Part shown: piece after piece, positions 1 to 11,805 of the stretch
How positions within the stretch are numbered: the first letter of the stretch is position 1
Layout: the number at the start of each line of letters is the position of its first letter
Origin: Chaetoderma sp. LZ-2023a
Taxonomy: Eukaryota > Mollusca > Caudofoveata > Chaetodermatida > Chaetodermatidae
Reading direction: 5' to 3'
NCBI GenBank assembly: GCA_034401795.1
Contig: CM067372.1
Span: forward strand, 33,459,045 to 33,523,044
Length of the DNA: 64,000 nt
The notes under the pieces: generated by a model
Told to the model about the DNA's origin: nothing
Databases searched by the model: none
The model's input: the letters and a program-made list of their open reading frames with translations, nothing else
Position numbers and translations under genes: made by a program

Positions 1-117
1 TATTATATTGTACAGCTGCCAAAGATATACAATTCCGATGCATACAGTAGGACCTTTATTACTTTTGTAATGGACCTGCAGCATTTGATTGCTATGTCAA
101 CTCACAGATAATATAAT

Positions 118-375
118 CTGATTAGGACATCAGATAATGGAGGATTCCAGTTTCTCAGTCAAACATATGACGTCATAATCAACTACGTGATGTGTCTGCT
201 GATGTCACAACCAATTGCGTCATGCATGGTGTAACTAAGTTTGGCATGGATGCTTGATTGATGACTGACTAAGTGTTGTTGTACAAATTGTATGTCTTTA
301 TTATTTAATAAACATTCTGATAGGCAGCAACAGCACCCAGACAAATTAGTTTCAAAATATTCAACAGCTTATCTA
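118..375. repeat. Dispersed repeat family 4 (TATGACGTCATAATC) with MITE arm
   Basis: Carries TATGACGTCATAATCAACTA, then ACAAATTGTATGTCTTTA, then a truncated AATTAGTTTCAAAATATTCAAC palindrome arm. The same order recurs at 4150-4405 and 57860-58155, which identifies an interspersed family rather than unique DNA. No coding potential. Confidence 0.7.
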
Positions 376-663
376 TATAGTTTTTTGGACATTGTGATTT
401 AGAGAGCCCAGTGAATGATGGATCAAAAACGGACAAAGTGTGGGTGGAGCTTAGCTAGAGATGGGCAGGGAATAGCTAAAACTGGATCCTTCCATTGTGT
501 GGCACTGATCAGACCCCTCCATTTTACACTGCTAACTTTATATTATACTTTACATAAATTTATAAGTTAATTTTAATTTGTATTATATTTACTTTTTACA
601 AAGGTATTTATATCAATAAATATTTTATTTAAATACTTGTTATCATATTATCGAATCAATGAT

Positions 664-665
664 AA

Positions 666-698
<33 letters not shown>

Positions 699-699
699 G
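664..699. repeat. (ATT)n microsatellite
   Basis: About twelve ATT units in an AT-rich stretch. Positions 376-663 hold no recognisable feature. Confidence 0.9.
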
Positions 700-800
700 T
701 AGTCTGATAAATAAAACATGCTGTTGATGGTGCACCATTACAAATTCCCCACGCTTTCAGCACCTTTAACCATCAGAAGTTTTGACCCTGTCACTGATCC

Positions 801-833
<33 letters not shown>

Positions 834-882
834 GTGCATGCGTGCGTGCGTGCGTGCGTGTGTGTGTGTGTGTGCGTGCATG
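801..882. repeat. (GT)n/(GC)n microsatellite
   Basis: A GT/GCGT run of about 80 bp. A short valine/cysteine-only open frame across it is an artefact. Confidence 0.9.
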
Positions 883-1071
883 TGGAGTCCTGTAAAAATG
901 TCATATTAAAATCCACAATCATATGGGTAACTCACATAACAGAGTTTGTTGAATTTCACCAAACCATTTTGGGGACATAGTATGAGTTATATTTGGCATT
1001 TTTACCTCCTGACATTCTTTTTACGGACAGAAGAATTAGTCAATACACATAAAATAACAACAATTATAACA

Positions 1072-2360
1072 AGGGGCCTGTATCGCTCACCTGGACAATA
1101 GGCATTCCAACTAAAATGCTCTTTATCAACAAGATGGCCAGCAAACCTTTATCCGACAGTTTCGAAAATTGCAAATTTGAGATCAGAATACCCAAAAACA
1201 CATCAAATAAAAAAATACAATATGGCCACCAAACATGCTATATTTTGATTGGCCCACAGCGGCCATGTTTTTTGACGGATCAACTTCTCTTGAACAAACC
1301 TTAATGGCCCTTAGGCCCTAATCATATCTGCCAAATTTCGTCCCGATCCCTTAAGCGCTTCTGGAGAATAAGTCATTTTCACTACAACTAGGTCAACCAA
1401 GATGGCCAGCGAACCATTTGACCAATCAAGTTCCCTTGCCATAAATCATATTTCATGAGGTTTGCATCAATCCCCCAAGCCGTTTCGGAGAAGATTTTTA
1501 AAGATGTTTCCTAAAATCGGCCTAAATCCAAGATGGCCACCGGACAAATTGGCCGATCGGGTTCATTTGAACAAACTTAGATCTCTATGCCCTATGAATG
1601 CTTCCTCCCAAATATAATTGAAATCGGCTCAGTGGTTCTTGAGAAGAAGTCGTTTAAAGAATTCCCCATTGCTTTACTATGGGCCCATTGCTTTACTATG
1701 GGAGCCTTTGGCGGGAAAACAAACCAAGGTGGCAGCCAAAGCGTTTATCCGACAGTCTCGAAAGTGCCATATTTGAACTCGCCACACTGATAGACATAGA
1801 TAAAGCAATTTTCGCCATCAAAATACATCAAATACAAAAAAGCTAATATGACCTAGAAACGCTGAATTTTGATTGGTTGATGGCAGCCATGTTTTTTAAC
1901 GAACAAACTTTCCGTGAACAAACTTGAAAGGTGCTTGGTACCCAAGCATATTTACAAAATTTCAGCTCTATCCCTTCAGCGGTTCGGGAGGTCGTTTTCG
2001 CGAAAACTAAGTCATCCAAGATGGCCGCCAAGCAAATTGTCCAATCAGGTTGCCTTGAACAAACTTGGGTCTACCGCTGCCACAGATGATGTGTTATGAG
2101 GTTTGAATCAATTCCTCCAGCGGTTTCGGAAGAGAATTTTTAAAGTGTTTCTAAAAATCAGCCATTTTGGCTGACGGCCATCTTGGATTTTGACCGATCT
2201 GCTTCGTTTGAACAAACTTAGATCTCTATGCCCTATGAATGCTTCCTCCAAAATATAATTGTAATTGGCCCAGTGGTTCTTGTGAAGAAGTCATTTAAAG
2301 AATTCCCCATTGCTTTACTATGGGCCCATTGCTTTACTATGGGAGCCTATGGAGGGAAAA
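1072..2360. repeat. Dispersed repeat family 1 (AAGATGGCC family), partial copy
   Basis: Starts with GGGGCCTGTATCGCTCACCTGG and repeats blocks such as CCAAGATGGCCACC, TTGAACAAACTT and AGCGGTTCTGGAGAAG. The same blocks fill 36804-39215 and 43066-45421. At the right it passes through an ACGC microsatellite (2409-2449) into family 3. Confidence 0.75.
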
Positions 2361-2408
2361 CAAACCAAACGCACGCATGCACGCACACACAGAAACAGAG
2401 ACAGCACA

Positions 2409-2411
2409 ACA

Positions 2412-2447
<36 letters not shown>

Positions 2448-2449
2448 CT
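2409..2449. repeat. (CACG)n microsatellite
   Basis: Ten tandem CGCA/CACG units between repeat families 1 and 3. Confidence 0.9.
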
Positions 2450-2454
2450 GTATG

Positions 2455-2912
2455 CGATTCTGTATGATATGGTGTTTATGAGAAAATTGAAAAAATTGCA
2501 TTAAAAAGCCCATTTTTACCCAATATCTTGGACCTATAAAGGTGAATCCTTCAAAATGCCCATCCACCCACCATAAACAAGCGACCTGCCAAGTTTCATT
2601 AAATTATTTTAAGCGATTCTGTATCATATGGTGTTATTGATGAAATTGACAACAATTGTGAGTTTTGCATTAAAAAGCCAATTTTCACCCAAAATATTTG
2701 ACCTATAACGGTAAATTATTCTAAAGGCACATCTGTATATCATAACTGAGGCATACACCAAGTTTCATTACACATCTGAAGCGGTTCTGTATGATATGCT
2801 GTTTATGAGATACTGTGGATGGATTGACAGATGGACAGATGAATTAATGAATGGAAGGGTGGACAGACAAACACAAAGAAACACACGAGGTTACTATAGG
2901 GGTCCTAATAAA
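2455..2912. repeat. Dispersed repeat family 3 (GGTGAATCCTTCAAAA family)
   Basis: Blocks GACCTATAAAGGTGAATCC, CCAAGTTTCATTAAA and GCGGTTCTGTATGATATG recur tandemly, ending in a GGACAGA run and TTACTATAGGGG. Related copies lie at 12975-13945 and 49345-49905. Confidence 0.75.
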
Positions 2913-3187
2913 ACTTGTGTTTGACTACATTCATTCATTAAATTACTTTGTGGCTTAAGCCAAGTTGTTGGTGGTTATCTCCCCTTAATTTGAATTAATT
3001 TTACATATCCACATGTTATACCATTCAGGCAATGAGTGCTTCTGTGAAGATAGACACAGACCATAATCAAACATCATCACACCAAGGAATAACTGTCTGG
3101 AAACCAAGGTTCAGGTAGCGAGACAGGCACTACTCTGATTCCAGGAAAATTATGACATGAGAATGTGACTACCCGTGACAAGAGACA

Positions 3188-3400
3188 ATCTTATGGTACA
3201 CCAATACAATACAGCTCATAAATAAGTTACATTGTTTCCAAAATAAAAACAAAAACATGTTAGTTAGCAAGAACTCGTATGTTGAATATTTTGAACATAA
3301 TTGGATTGGAAGACATTGCTGCCTGGCAGCACAGGCAACAATGTCTTCCAATTCAATTATCTTCAAAATATTCAAATGCATGTTTTATTTCATTTTGAAA
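3188..3400. mobile_element. MITE-like palindrome, TTGAATATTTTGAAA family
   Basis: GTTGAATATTTTGAAC...GGAAGACATTGCTGCC folds onto ...CAATGTCTTCC...AAAATATTCAA, a near-perfect hairpin of about 90 bp. Its outer arm (TTTCCAAAATAAAAACAAAA) matches the arms at 36740-36775 and 39240-39260. Non-coding, non-autonomous. Confidence 0.7.
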
Positions 3401-3451
3401 ACATGTGCCATTATTTCTGAGTTGTCTTGTATGTGATCACTAGTAACATGT

Positions 3452-3681
3452 TAACCCTTTAAAGAACCAAAAATGGCTTCTACAGCAGTCTTGAGAAGTG
3501 TCCAATTGCAGACCAAGAGAAGAATATTTTTGAAAATTTACCAATGGAATGAATGGCTTGTTTATCGAGCCAGGCATTCCAGTGGCATGTTTTCAAAAGT
3601 AGTCTTCACTTGGCCTACAAATGGACATTCCTCAAGACCATTGCAGAGGACGGTTTGGCCGGCATGACCATTAAAGGGTTA
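3452..3681. mobile_element. MITE with TTAACCCTTTAA ends, GGAATGACTGG family
   Basis: Bounded by TTAACCCTTTAAAG and the inverted TTAAAGGGTTAA. The core holds GGAATGAATGGCTT / AGCCAGGCATTCCAGTGG in inverted orientation. Same family as 9724-9912, 35749-35947, 40493-40675 and 47357-47510. A 64-codon open frame across it is not a gene. Confidence 0.7.
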
Positions 3682-3852
3682 ATGAATCTCTATCATTTGA
3701 ATTAAGATGACAGGTGGTCTCTTGAGCAGGTCTGCCTGGATTTGCTTAGTTCGCTCCTCAGACATGCACACCAACACCCACCACGATCACCACCAATCCA
3801 CGTCCTAAACACAATCCAGCGAGCCATGCATGTATATATTATAACTGCGTAC

Positions 3853-4045
3853 CTTTAATAATTGGCTCCACATCCTTGAAATCAGCAACGGAGAGCATGG
3901 GCCGACATCCTGGTAACTTGATCATTTCCCGAAGCTCCTTAATCGTAAACGCCACCTGAAGGGGGCCCCTTCTACCCACAATTATGACCTTCTCTATACG
4001 GCTCTTGGAAAAGGCATCTAAAGCATATTCTTTAATGTCAGATTT
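3853..4045 (-). CDS. FDXR: FDXR exon 7
   Basis: Sixty-four codons plus one base. The acceptor is CTCTTACAG|AAA and the donor AAAG|GTACGC (phase 1). It encodes KSDIKEYALDAFSKSRIEK, then VGRRGPLQVAFTIKELRE, then MIKLPGCRPML. The GRRGPLQVAFT block is highly conserved and lines the NADPH and ferredoxin side of the enzyme. No following exon was found in 1-3850, so the gene continues out of the window. Confidence 0.95.
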
Positions 4046-4149
4046 CTGTAAGAGGGAATGAATAAGATGCTTTTTGTTTATATTATTTAATGGTGAAAAG
4101 TGAAAACTAGATACAATCTTGATATTTGATAAACAGTAGATTTCAATGG

Positions 4150-4410
4150 ATAGATGTGATCTGTCATTCAGTATATGATGTCATAATCAATTCTATCCCA
4201 TATAGGCTGACCTCAATATCATAATGTATGATGAATGACGTATATCGAGCTCCATCATGAACGTTGAAGTGTACACATTGTATGTCTTTACTATTTCATA
4301 AACAGTCTGTTGAATATTTTGAAACTAATTTGACTGGGCATTGTTGCTGCCATCGGTAGCAACAACACCTGCTCAAATTATTTTCAAATTATTCAACAGC
4401 TTACCCGTAT
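4150..4410. repeat. Family 4 repeat joined to MITE palindrome
   Basis: ATGATGTCATAATCAATTC and CACATTGTATGTCTTTAC lead into TGTTGAATATTTTGAAAC...GTTGCTGCC...AGCAACAAC...TTATTCAACAG. This is the same composite as 118-375 and 57860-58155. Confidence 0.65.
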
Positions 4411-4665
4411 ATTTTGTGCCTCAAATCCTTTGATGAGTATCCCATGCGGAATGAAACACCATAAGCTGCATCTCGGTAGGACAGAAACTAATTTTTGTAC
4501 ATGCCTCCTACCTATTGATTTTTGCCAATTCTCTCACTAAATAAGCCTACTCAGGCTCCATCAACAAACAGGTGTTTTCCGCTTGTGATCATAACTGTGT
4601 TTTGGCACCCATTTTATAGAAAGTGCACATCTGCACAAATAACCCAACAAACAAGTTCCCTAAAG

Positions 4666-5353
4666 ACACCCATAACTGGCATATGCACTCACGCATGCGC
4701 AACATGTAAAACACACCCATAACTGGCATATGCACTCACGCATGCGCAACATGTAAAACGCACCCATAACTGGCATATGCACTCACGCATGCGCAACATG
4801 TAAAACACACCCATAACTGGCATATGCACTCACGCATGCGCAACATGTAAAACACACCCATAACTGGCATATGCACTCACGCATGCGCAACATGTAAAAC
4901 ACACCCATAACTGGCATATGCACTCACGCATGCGCAACATGTAAAACACACCCATAACTGGCATATGCACTCACGCATGCGCAACATGTAAAACACACCC
5001 ATAACTGGCATATGCACTCACGCATGCGCAACATGTAAAACACACCCATAACTGGCATATGCACTCACGCATGCGCAACATGTAAAACACACCCATAACT
5101 GGCATATGCACTCACGCATGCGCAACATGTAAAACACACCCATAACTGGCATATGCACTCACGCATGCGCAACATGTAAAACACACCCATAACTGGCATA
5201 TGCACTCACGCATGCGCAACATGTAAAACACACCCATAACTGGCATATGCACTCACGCATGCGCAACATGTAAAACACACCCATAACTGGCATATGCACT
5301 CACGCATGCACTCACGCATGCACTCACGCATGCGCAACATGTAAAACACACCC
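4666..5353. repeat. 47-bp minisatellite, about 14.6 copies
   Basis: Near-identical 47-bp units contain CATAACTGGCATATGCACTC then ACGCATGCGCAACATG. The last unit has two extra CACTCACGCATG steps. The array sits in FDXR intron 6. Each unit has one TTGCGCATGCGTG, one base short of the palindromic NRF1 consensus. Confidence 0.95.
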
Positions 5354-5567
5354 AAAAACAACTGCAGGTCCATCCTAAAAAAACACATTTTTATCACAGA
5401 TGTACATTACATGTAAGACACAGGAGAGACCCTAAAATACCCAAAACTAATTTTGGGTATACCCTAATATACAACAAACAGGGCACATGTGCAGCAGCTA
5501 ATACCTCACGGGTATTTTTCTGGAAATTAGCGATGATAGATAAGATGGTGCCAGGCCATTTAAGCAT

Positions 5568-6119
5568 TTATACACCAGAAGCGCGACTAGAGTCAATGCG
5601 CTCCTTTACCGGTAGCCAGTGGAGCGCTTTTAGAACAGGTGTAATGTGATCACGTACTTTACAACGGGTAATTAGACGGGCTGCAGTATTCTGGGCTCGT
5701 TGTAAACGGTGCAATTGGCTTGATGTTATTCCGCTCAGCAATGAATTTCCATTGTCTAGTCGCGATGTAATTGTAGCGTGCACTAGAGTTTTTACTGCAT
5801 TGTCATCTAGCATCTTCCGAATCTTGCTGATGTTTCTTATATTCATGAATATCGATTTGCAGGTGGAAGTAACCTGATGATACACTGACATCGTATTGTC
5901 AAAAGTGATGCCAATGTTCCTAGCACTGTCACTAAATGGAATGCTGGAATGACCAATTTGGACAGATTCAATTTCAATATTTGGCTTCAGTTGGCATGAA
6001 GCGACCATAATTATCTCAGTCTTCTTCTCATTCAATTGTAAGAGATTGTTCAACGTCCACAACTTGACGTCGCGAATGACAACCAATGTCATGTATGGAC
6101 CGGCCACCCGGCTTAACAA
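5568..6119 (-). pseudogene. LINE reverse transcriptase C-terminal fragment (CR1/L2-like)
   Basis: An open fragment of about 180 codons resembles the region after the catalytic YADD in CR1/L2-type non-LTR retrotransposons: LLQLNEKKTEIIMV, SARNIGITFD, CKSIFMNIRNISKIR, KTLVHATITSRLDNGNSLL, LQRAQNTAARLI, DHITPVLKALHWLPVKERI. These are the usual landmarks, with a few changed (LDNGNSLLSG for the common LDYCNSLLYG). The endonuclease and the catalytic palm are absent, and the frame ends soon after WLPVKERI. I read it as a truncated, dead insertion in FDXR intron 6, same strand as the gene. Confidence 0.85.
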
Positions 6120-7660
6120 TCAAATGGATGTCATTTCCCATTAATCCACCTATGAGGACACCACTGGACAGAACACTGTTCACAATGAAGACAACTTCCA
6201 AACAGGAAGACATGTTCAGCCATTTTGTCAAGCAGTTCTTTCACATATTATGGGAAAGACTAAATCTTCTCGCTTTGGAGGAAGGAATCCTTGACCCAAC
6301 CATTGGATCATCTCGACAAACAAACACCTCAGGTTTACAGGGTCACCCGATCCCATAGTCAACATTTAAATCTACTCGTCTGTATCATGGAACATGTTTC
6401 ATTATGCATTATACAGGTCTTAAGAGGGGGCCTCAATGCATACACCCAAAAACCTCCAATCGGGAGAAAAACAAAGCATAGTGGATCCATCAAACTCCAC
6501 ATTATGGAACCTCTCGGCCCAACCTTATTAGATGAGGGCTTCCATATTCCCCTCTACCCATGTTTTAATTGCTTTTGCCCATATATTTAACATGAAAATG
6601 CAATTCTGAGAATCCAGGGTTCGAGGTATTTACACATTAATTGATCCCAACAGGCTACAAATGGGCAGGGCATAGCTATAAATGGATGCCTCTACAGCTG
6701 AACATAATTTCATGAAATATGTATAACCTAAGGCACAGCTTCTCATACTTCTTCACCATAATAGATCTTATTGCCACAAAATATGTCTCCTATAGACCAT
6801 AACCTGCAACAAGACACCACCTGTGATAGTGGATTTATTATTTATGCTACCTAAGGTGATTACCATAGAAATAGATAGTTATAGAATGCTTATGACTCTC
6901 TCAAAGGCGGAATTTCAGAGTTTAATACTTTCTCGGCCGATGTTGTTTAAATGCGAATAACATATAACTAACAAAATCTAATTTTTGGTTGCGAATTCCA
7001 GTAGTCAAATATAATATCACATTAATATAGCCAACTAAATTTTATTTATGATAAAAATATATAAATTCACACATGTGGATCTGTTCAGCCTCTTCTCTGA
7101 CTAGATTCCGAGTATTATGTAGGCTGGCACGGTGTTATAAAGTTTGGCGATTGGACCGGGCACCAGCCACAAGAATGAGCATCACGACTGGCTGAGAGTT
7201 GTCGACAAATGGTGGAGATGAAATGAACAGTGGTTAGTAACAGCTGGCATCGATATGTTAAAATCTTAAAATACGCAGTCAAGCACACCTGCATTTTACT
7301 GAACGTGCATCACTGGCAGTCCGGACAACTCGTCCGGTATAGGGATAAGCTCTCTATAGCTATCTAGCTCTATGGTGGCCACTTGCTGTACACACGTTGT
7401 TTTGTAGTAGGATTTCAGTGACCAGATTTCAAAACATTATTTACATTTAATTCAACAAAAGATAATTACAGATTTAGGTCTTTCATAGTCTTTTCAAAAT
7501 GATACATTTATAGTTCAAAATGGCTAATTTTATTTTGCCAGGGTTTCTTACTCTTCCATACTTTGTCTACACTTTCAGCCATGTGTATGGACCATGTAGA
7601 TTGAGGATTGGGCTAACAGGTGCTTGCTTTGTACATGACCAACTAGTTAGCTCTAAATGA
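6120..7660. other. Intron sequence, nothing recognised
   Basis: Part of FDXR intron 6. I see no exon, RNA gene or tandem repeat here. Two overlapping open frames of 90-99 codons at 6086-6590 lack any recognisable motif and are taken as chance. Confidence 0.6.
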
Positions 7661-7667
7661 ATCTTCA

Positions 7668-7960
7668 GTCAGAGGCAGGTGACCAGTCGGAGACCGGTTA
7701 CCAGTCAGAGACAGGTGACCAGTCAGAGACAGGTGACCAGTTGGAGACCAGTGGCCATTCAGAGATAGATAGTCAGTCACAGCCTGGTGACAAGTTAGAG
7801 ATGACCAGTCAGTGACAGGTGACCAATCAGAGACAGATGGTCAGTCAAAGCCAGGTGATGAGTCAGCGGTGACCAGTCAGAGACAGGTGCCAGTACAGAG
7901 ACAGCTGGTCAGTCAGAGCCAAGTTACGAGTCAGAGATGACCAGTCTGAGACAGATGATT
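7668..7960. repeat. Degenerate 18-bp tandem repeat
   Basis: Variants of GACCAGTCAGAGACAGGT repeat about 15 times with substitutions and indels, ending just before FDXR exon 6. Confidence 0.8.
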
Positions 7961-7974
7961 ATGTCTTTACTTAC

Positions 7975-8076
7975 ACGGAGATGTTTTGCGGGCATTAGTA
8001 TTAACCTGGCCATGTCCAGTGCAACATTTCCCTGTCCGAGGATGACGGCTGTCTCAACATCTAAATTGGGCTGGAC
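7975..8076 (-). CDS. FDXR: FDXR exon 6: NADPH-binding loop
   Basis: Thirty-four codons, phase 0, with acceptor TTGTAG|GTC and donor CGT|GTAAGT. It encodes VQPNLDVET then [18 protein letters not shown] and [15 protein letters not shown] is the second Rossmann loop, which binds NADPH. No disruption. Confidence 0.95.
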
Positions 8077-8139
8077 CTACAAGTACATTTATAAATACAT
8101 TGATACCCTGTTCATAGTAACAAAGATAAGCAGTTAATG

Positions 8140-8420
8140 AGGAGTAGCGCTTTAAATGATTTCCTGCCATTTTTCGGAAAATTCAAGATGGCCACCGAAA
8201 AAATAGTGTAATCAAAATAATGTATACAAGTTTTGAAGCATACCACTCTAGGGTCCAACCGAGTCTGCTTGAAATCGGCCAAGTGGCTATTGACAAATCA
8301 GAATTCTCGTTAGAAGTCTTAAATTATTCCACCAAAGTTTCATTGAAGTCGGCCCATTTATATTGGAGTAGTAACTCGTACAAAATGCATACATCTTACA
8401 AGTTCTCACCTTCTCATTAT
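8140..8420. repeat. Dispersed repeat family 2 fragment
   Basis: AATTCAAGATGGCCACCGAA, TTGAAATCGGCCAAGTGG and AATGAGGAGTAGC match the family-2 units at 41485-42260, 47505-48935 and 58168-58790. Confidence 0.7.
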
Positions 8421-8924
8421 CACAAGAAAAATAAATTTAATAATTACTCTCGACTCGCAAGGTGAAGTGGGTACTGCATTCGTGAAACTACTGATCTGAT
8501 TTCGCTTTAATTTTAACACACCAATGGATCTTACCATAAGAAAAGACTTCCAGGCTTTGGCCATGATCCATACAAAAATAACCGGATTCGGATCAAATCA
8601 AATTCTGGATCTATTGTTATCGCAGACACTGCTGGTCCGATTTAGCCCAAACTTTAACACAAGAAAGACTGTGAGGATACAGTAGGATCACATAACTTTA
8701 GTTATAATCTGTAAAATTCAGAAAATCCGTAAAACATTTACAATGTGACAAAATGGGAGCGCGATGGTTTGCAATCACTGACTGCTCATATTCTCTTTCT
8801 AAGAAGAGTTGTCTTCACAGAACTGGGTCAAGTGATAGTCACCAAAAGCACAAACACCTATTGAGAAAACCATACACAATTTCACTGGATAATCAATTTG
8901 CATTCAGCTGGCCATGGAGTCATG

Positions 8925-9022
8925 TTTTCCAGTAGACGAAACATGGAGTGAATTGATCAGTAGACTGAACATGGAGTGAGCTTGACCAGTAGACTGGACA
9001 AGGATTGAGTTGACCAGTAGTT
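8925..9022. repeat. Short degenerate tandem repeat (about 35 bp, three copies)
   Basis: Three variants of CCAGTAGACTGAACATGGAG repeat next to FDXR exon 5, inside the intron that follows it. Confidence 0.7.
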
Positions 9023-9031
9023 TGAACTTAC

Positions 9032-9100
9032 CATACTGTCATGAGGATGTCCATTATACCAGCCTACAAAGCGTCTAGCAGCCAGAACATTGGGCAAGGT
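9032..9100 (-). CDS. FDXR: FDXR exon 5 (69 bp)
   Basis: Twenty-three codons, phase 0: [10 protein letters not shown] then [13 protein letters not shown]. The FVGWYNG motif is diagnostic of FDXR. The acceptor is TGACAG|ACC and the donor ATG|GTAAGT. Confidence 0.94.
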
Positions 9101-9187
9101 CTGTCATAAAACAAATGAGCAAATTTAACAAAGACAAAGCACAGAGGCGGAGAAAGATAACCATACATCATTAACAGCGCATATAAT

Positions 9188-9235
9188 ATACACGCACGCA
9201 CGCACGCATGCACGCACACACACGCACGCACGCAT

Positions 9236-9295
<60 letters not shown>

Positions 9296-9408
9296 GCATG
9301 CACACACACACATACAGCCACACGTCCACACACAGCCACGCGCGAACACACATGCACACACTTACGCATGCATGAACGAATGAATGAACACACACACACA
9401 CACACATG
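9188..9408. repeat. (AC)n/(ACGC)n microsatellite
   Basis: About 220 bp of ACGC, AC and CATG runs fill most of the 322-bp FDXR intron 4. Cysteine/valine-only open frames of 78-115 codons across it are artefacts. Confidence 0.95.
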
Positions 9409-9422
9409 CACATTAGATGTAC

Positions 9423-9467
9423 CTCTCCTGGAATATCCAATTCCCTGTCCTCCTCAGCACCATATGC
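9423..9467 (-). CDS. FDXR: FDXR exon 4 (45 bp)
   Basis: A 15-codon exon encoding [15 protein letters not shown], the FDXR segment ending in the IPGE turn. The acceptor is TTATCAG|GCA and the donor GAG|GTACAT, both phase 0. The 322-bp intron that follows it is largely an AC-rich microsatellite, lying right beside the donor. Confidence 0.93.
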
Positions 9468-9723
9468 CTGATAATTAAATATCCAGAATTATTCAAACAT
9501 GAATATTATTTGTCGAAAAATCATTGTTCATTTAAAATCTAACGAAAAATATTACAAAAATATCAAAATATCTCTAGAGTGAGAGGTGGTTTAAAATTTC
9601 CAGACCTTTTCCAAACAGGTAGGAGAAAATCTTTTATTTTCCCTACACTTTAATGCCTGGAATACGATTTCTTAAATTTCCATACTTGTTTCAGATTTCC
9701 AAACCCAAGCAAAACGCGTGATT

Positions 9724-9912
9724 TAACCCTTTTATGCCTAAGCCGGACAAAACCAGCCTCTGCATTTGTTTCAAGGAATGGCCCGTTTACAGGCCAGAAA
9801 AGGCTATTTTAACAAATTTACGCCTGGAATGACTGGTTCGATAACTGAGCCAGTCATTCCAGTGGCAAATTTCCAAAAATAGGCCTGCAAATGGAGATTC
9901 AGTAAAGAAACA
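9724..9912. mobile_element. MITE, GGAATGACTGG palindrome family
   Basis: Begins TTAACCCTTTTATGCC. Its core CTGGAATGACTGGTTCGATA pairs with TGAGCCAGTCATTCCAG. The right terminal repeat is not recognisable. Confidence 0.6.
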
Positions 9913-11580
9913 TTTTCATTTTTCTTGACCAAATTCGGTTATTAGTATTGTAATGGAGAGATCTAGTGGCATAGACTGGATTACTGTATGGTGCGAACTA
10001 CAAAAGGATCTTTTATGATCATTAGACAAAGTTCGTCCTGATAGGATTAAGATGTTGCTTGATCATTTGTAATAATAAACCCATCAGATAAAGTTACCAG
10101 TAATGATTGTGACGTTATTGATAATAGTGATGACCAATACTATCATTGCCAAAATATTTAACCCAAATGGAAGCATGAAGTTAAGATGTCTAGGGTTATA
10201 TAGCTTCCATTATGTATGGTTTGTCCGTTATTAATCAATCAGAAGAGATTACTCATAATCAATATTCTATGACATTCTACTCTTCAATATATTGGCTCAA
10301 TTTATGAAAGAGTGATCCGACTTAGTATTTGAACTTAATCCTATATGTATGGATCAAAAGGTGATTATGGCGAGAGGAAAAGTAAACAAAGACAGATTTA
10401 AAGAAAAATTAATAATTCATTCATTCTTTGCACTTTGCACTTTGTTGAAAATTTGAAATGAACAAGCAATATTAATTTATAAATTGTGGATTTCATGTAA
10501 ATATTATTTGAATAGTTGTAAACTTCTGCGGACCGTAATACTTTATATTTAGATATGATTTTAGTTGATCATTCATACAAAAAGAAATGATCGGGCAACT
10601 CTATTCAAGGCTGAATCCATGATGACACAAAGTCAATCGTTGGCATGGGAAATGAGAAGAGACAGGTCGCCTGTTAATTAACTCAAAATCTACAAAACCT
10701 TGAGTCTAAACAAATGGTATAGATCCCAATCTACATCTCAAGACAATTACCTGACTGATTGACCCCAAGGATCCACACTTAACTTTGAAATGTGCAGGTT
10801 TTTACAGGCAACTGCTTTTAGTTCGATATGGCTAACCTAAATACAAAACTGAAAGAACGAAGATCGAAAAATTAACTGAATCAAATGACAATTGAAACAG
10901 CAATAACCAGTGGACGACTGGCTACAGTTGCTCCAACCACTGTTCATTCATGAACTAATAAGATCTGCCATAGCAAAACAATTTCTTGTCCTGATTTAAC
11001 ATCATGCAACAATTCATGAATAACCCAGAATTCGATTCCTGAATCACAGGTGTAACTTGAATTTCCTAGGATCTATCAAGTCAAATTCAATGACAAGCAA
11101 ACAAACAGCTTCAATTCAGTCTAGTTAAAGGATAACCAATACTGACTACTAGGACATTTGGTTCTCACATTAAATTGACGTCATTTTATGTTTAACAACG
11201 CATCCTTGGCGCAAGATCAACCCATGCAATTTTTAAGTTCCAAAAAACGTGAAATTAGTAGAACTTGTTTCTACCTATGTCATTCTTAGAGTTATTACAT
11301 AATTCAATAACAATAAATAATTTAAATTATGAAAATCGATGTAATTGACTTATATAATAGATGACAGTCAAGATAGAATGATGAATCAATGTCAGTTGAA
11401 CTTTAAGGGATCTGATTGTTGATGTTGCTATGAAAGTTCAGTTGATGTTGCTGACCATGACGAAAATATAATGATCATGAGTATTTGATGAACTTTGTGG
11501 GTGCACCCTAACGACCACGCAAAAAGTGAAATCCCGATCCGAAAGAAAGGGCTGCTGAAGATATCTAGGTAGAATCCGGA
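9913..11580. other. FDXR intron 3 sequence, nothing recognised
   Basis: AT-rich with no open frame of note and no exon-like block. I checked it for the FDXR segment between DHPEVK and AYGAEE, which lies instead at 14403-14525. Confidence 0.6.
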
Positions 11581-11589
11581 ACAGTCCTC

Positions 11590-11805
11590 AAAAGGCCACT
11601 TGCCACCAGTAGCTAGAACTGCAGCTGGTAACAGACGTAGTGCCTAGATACTAAAGAATTAGCCACGGGCTGCCAGGAGCTAATATTCGAAACAAACTGG
11701 TTGTAGGCTGCCAGAAGCTGAAAACTCAAAGCAATCTGGCCATAGGTTGCCAGGAGCTGAAGATTCTAGTGAACTGACCACAGGTTTGCCAAGAGCTGAT
11801 ATTAT
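11590..11805. repeat. Degenerate repeat, unit about 50 bp
   Basis: Four variants of GGCTGCCAGGAGCTGA with intervening AACTGGCCA-type spacers. Confidence 0.55.

Noticed and set aside
3473..3667. 64-codon plus frame MASTAVLRSVQLQTKR...
   Set aside because: It lies wholly inside a MITE of the GGAATGACTGG family that recurs in non-coding form elsewhere.
1..3850. Search for FDXR exon 8
   Set aside because: No minus-strand block resembling the next FDXR segment was found among the repeats; it should lie left of the window.
9064..9440. Cysteine/valine-rich minus frames of 78-115 codons
   Set aside because: Translations of the AC/ACGC microsatellite in FDXR intron 4.
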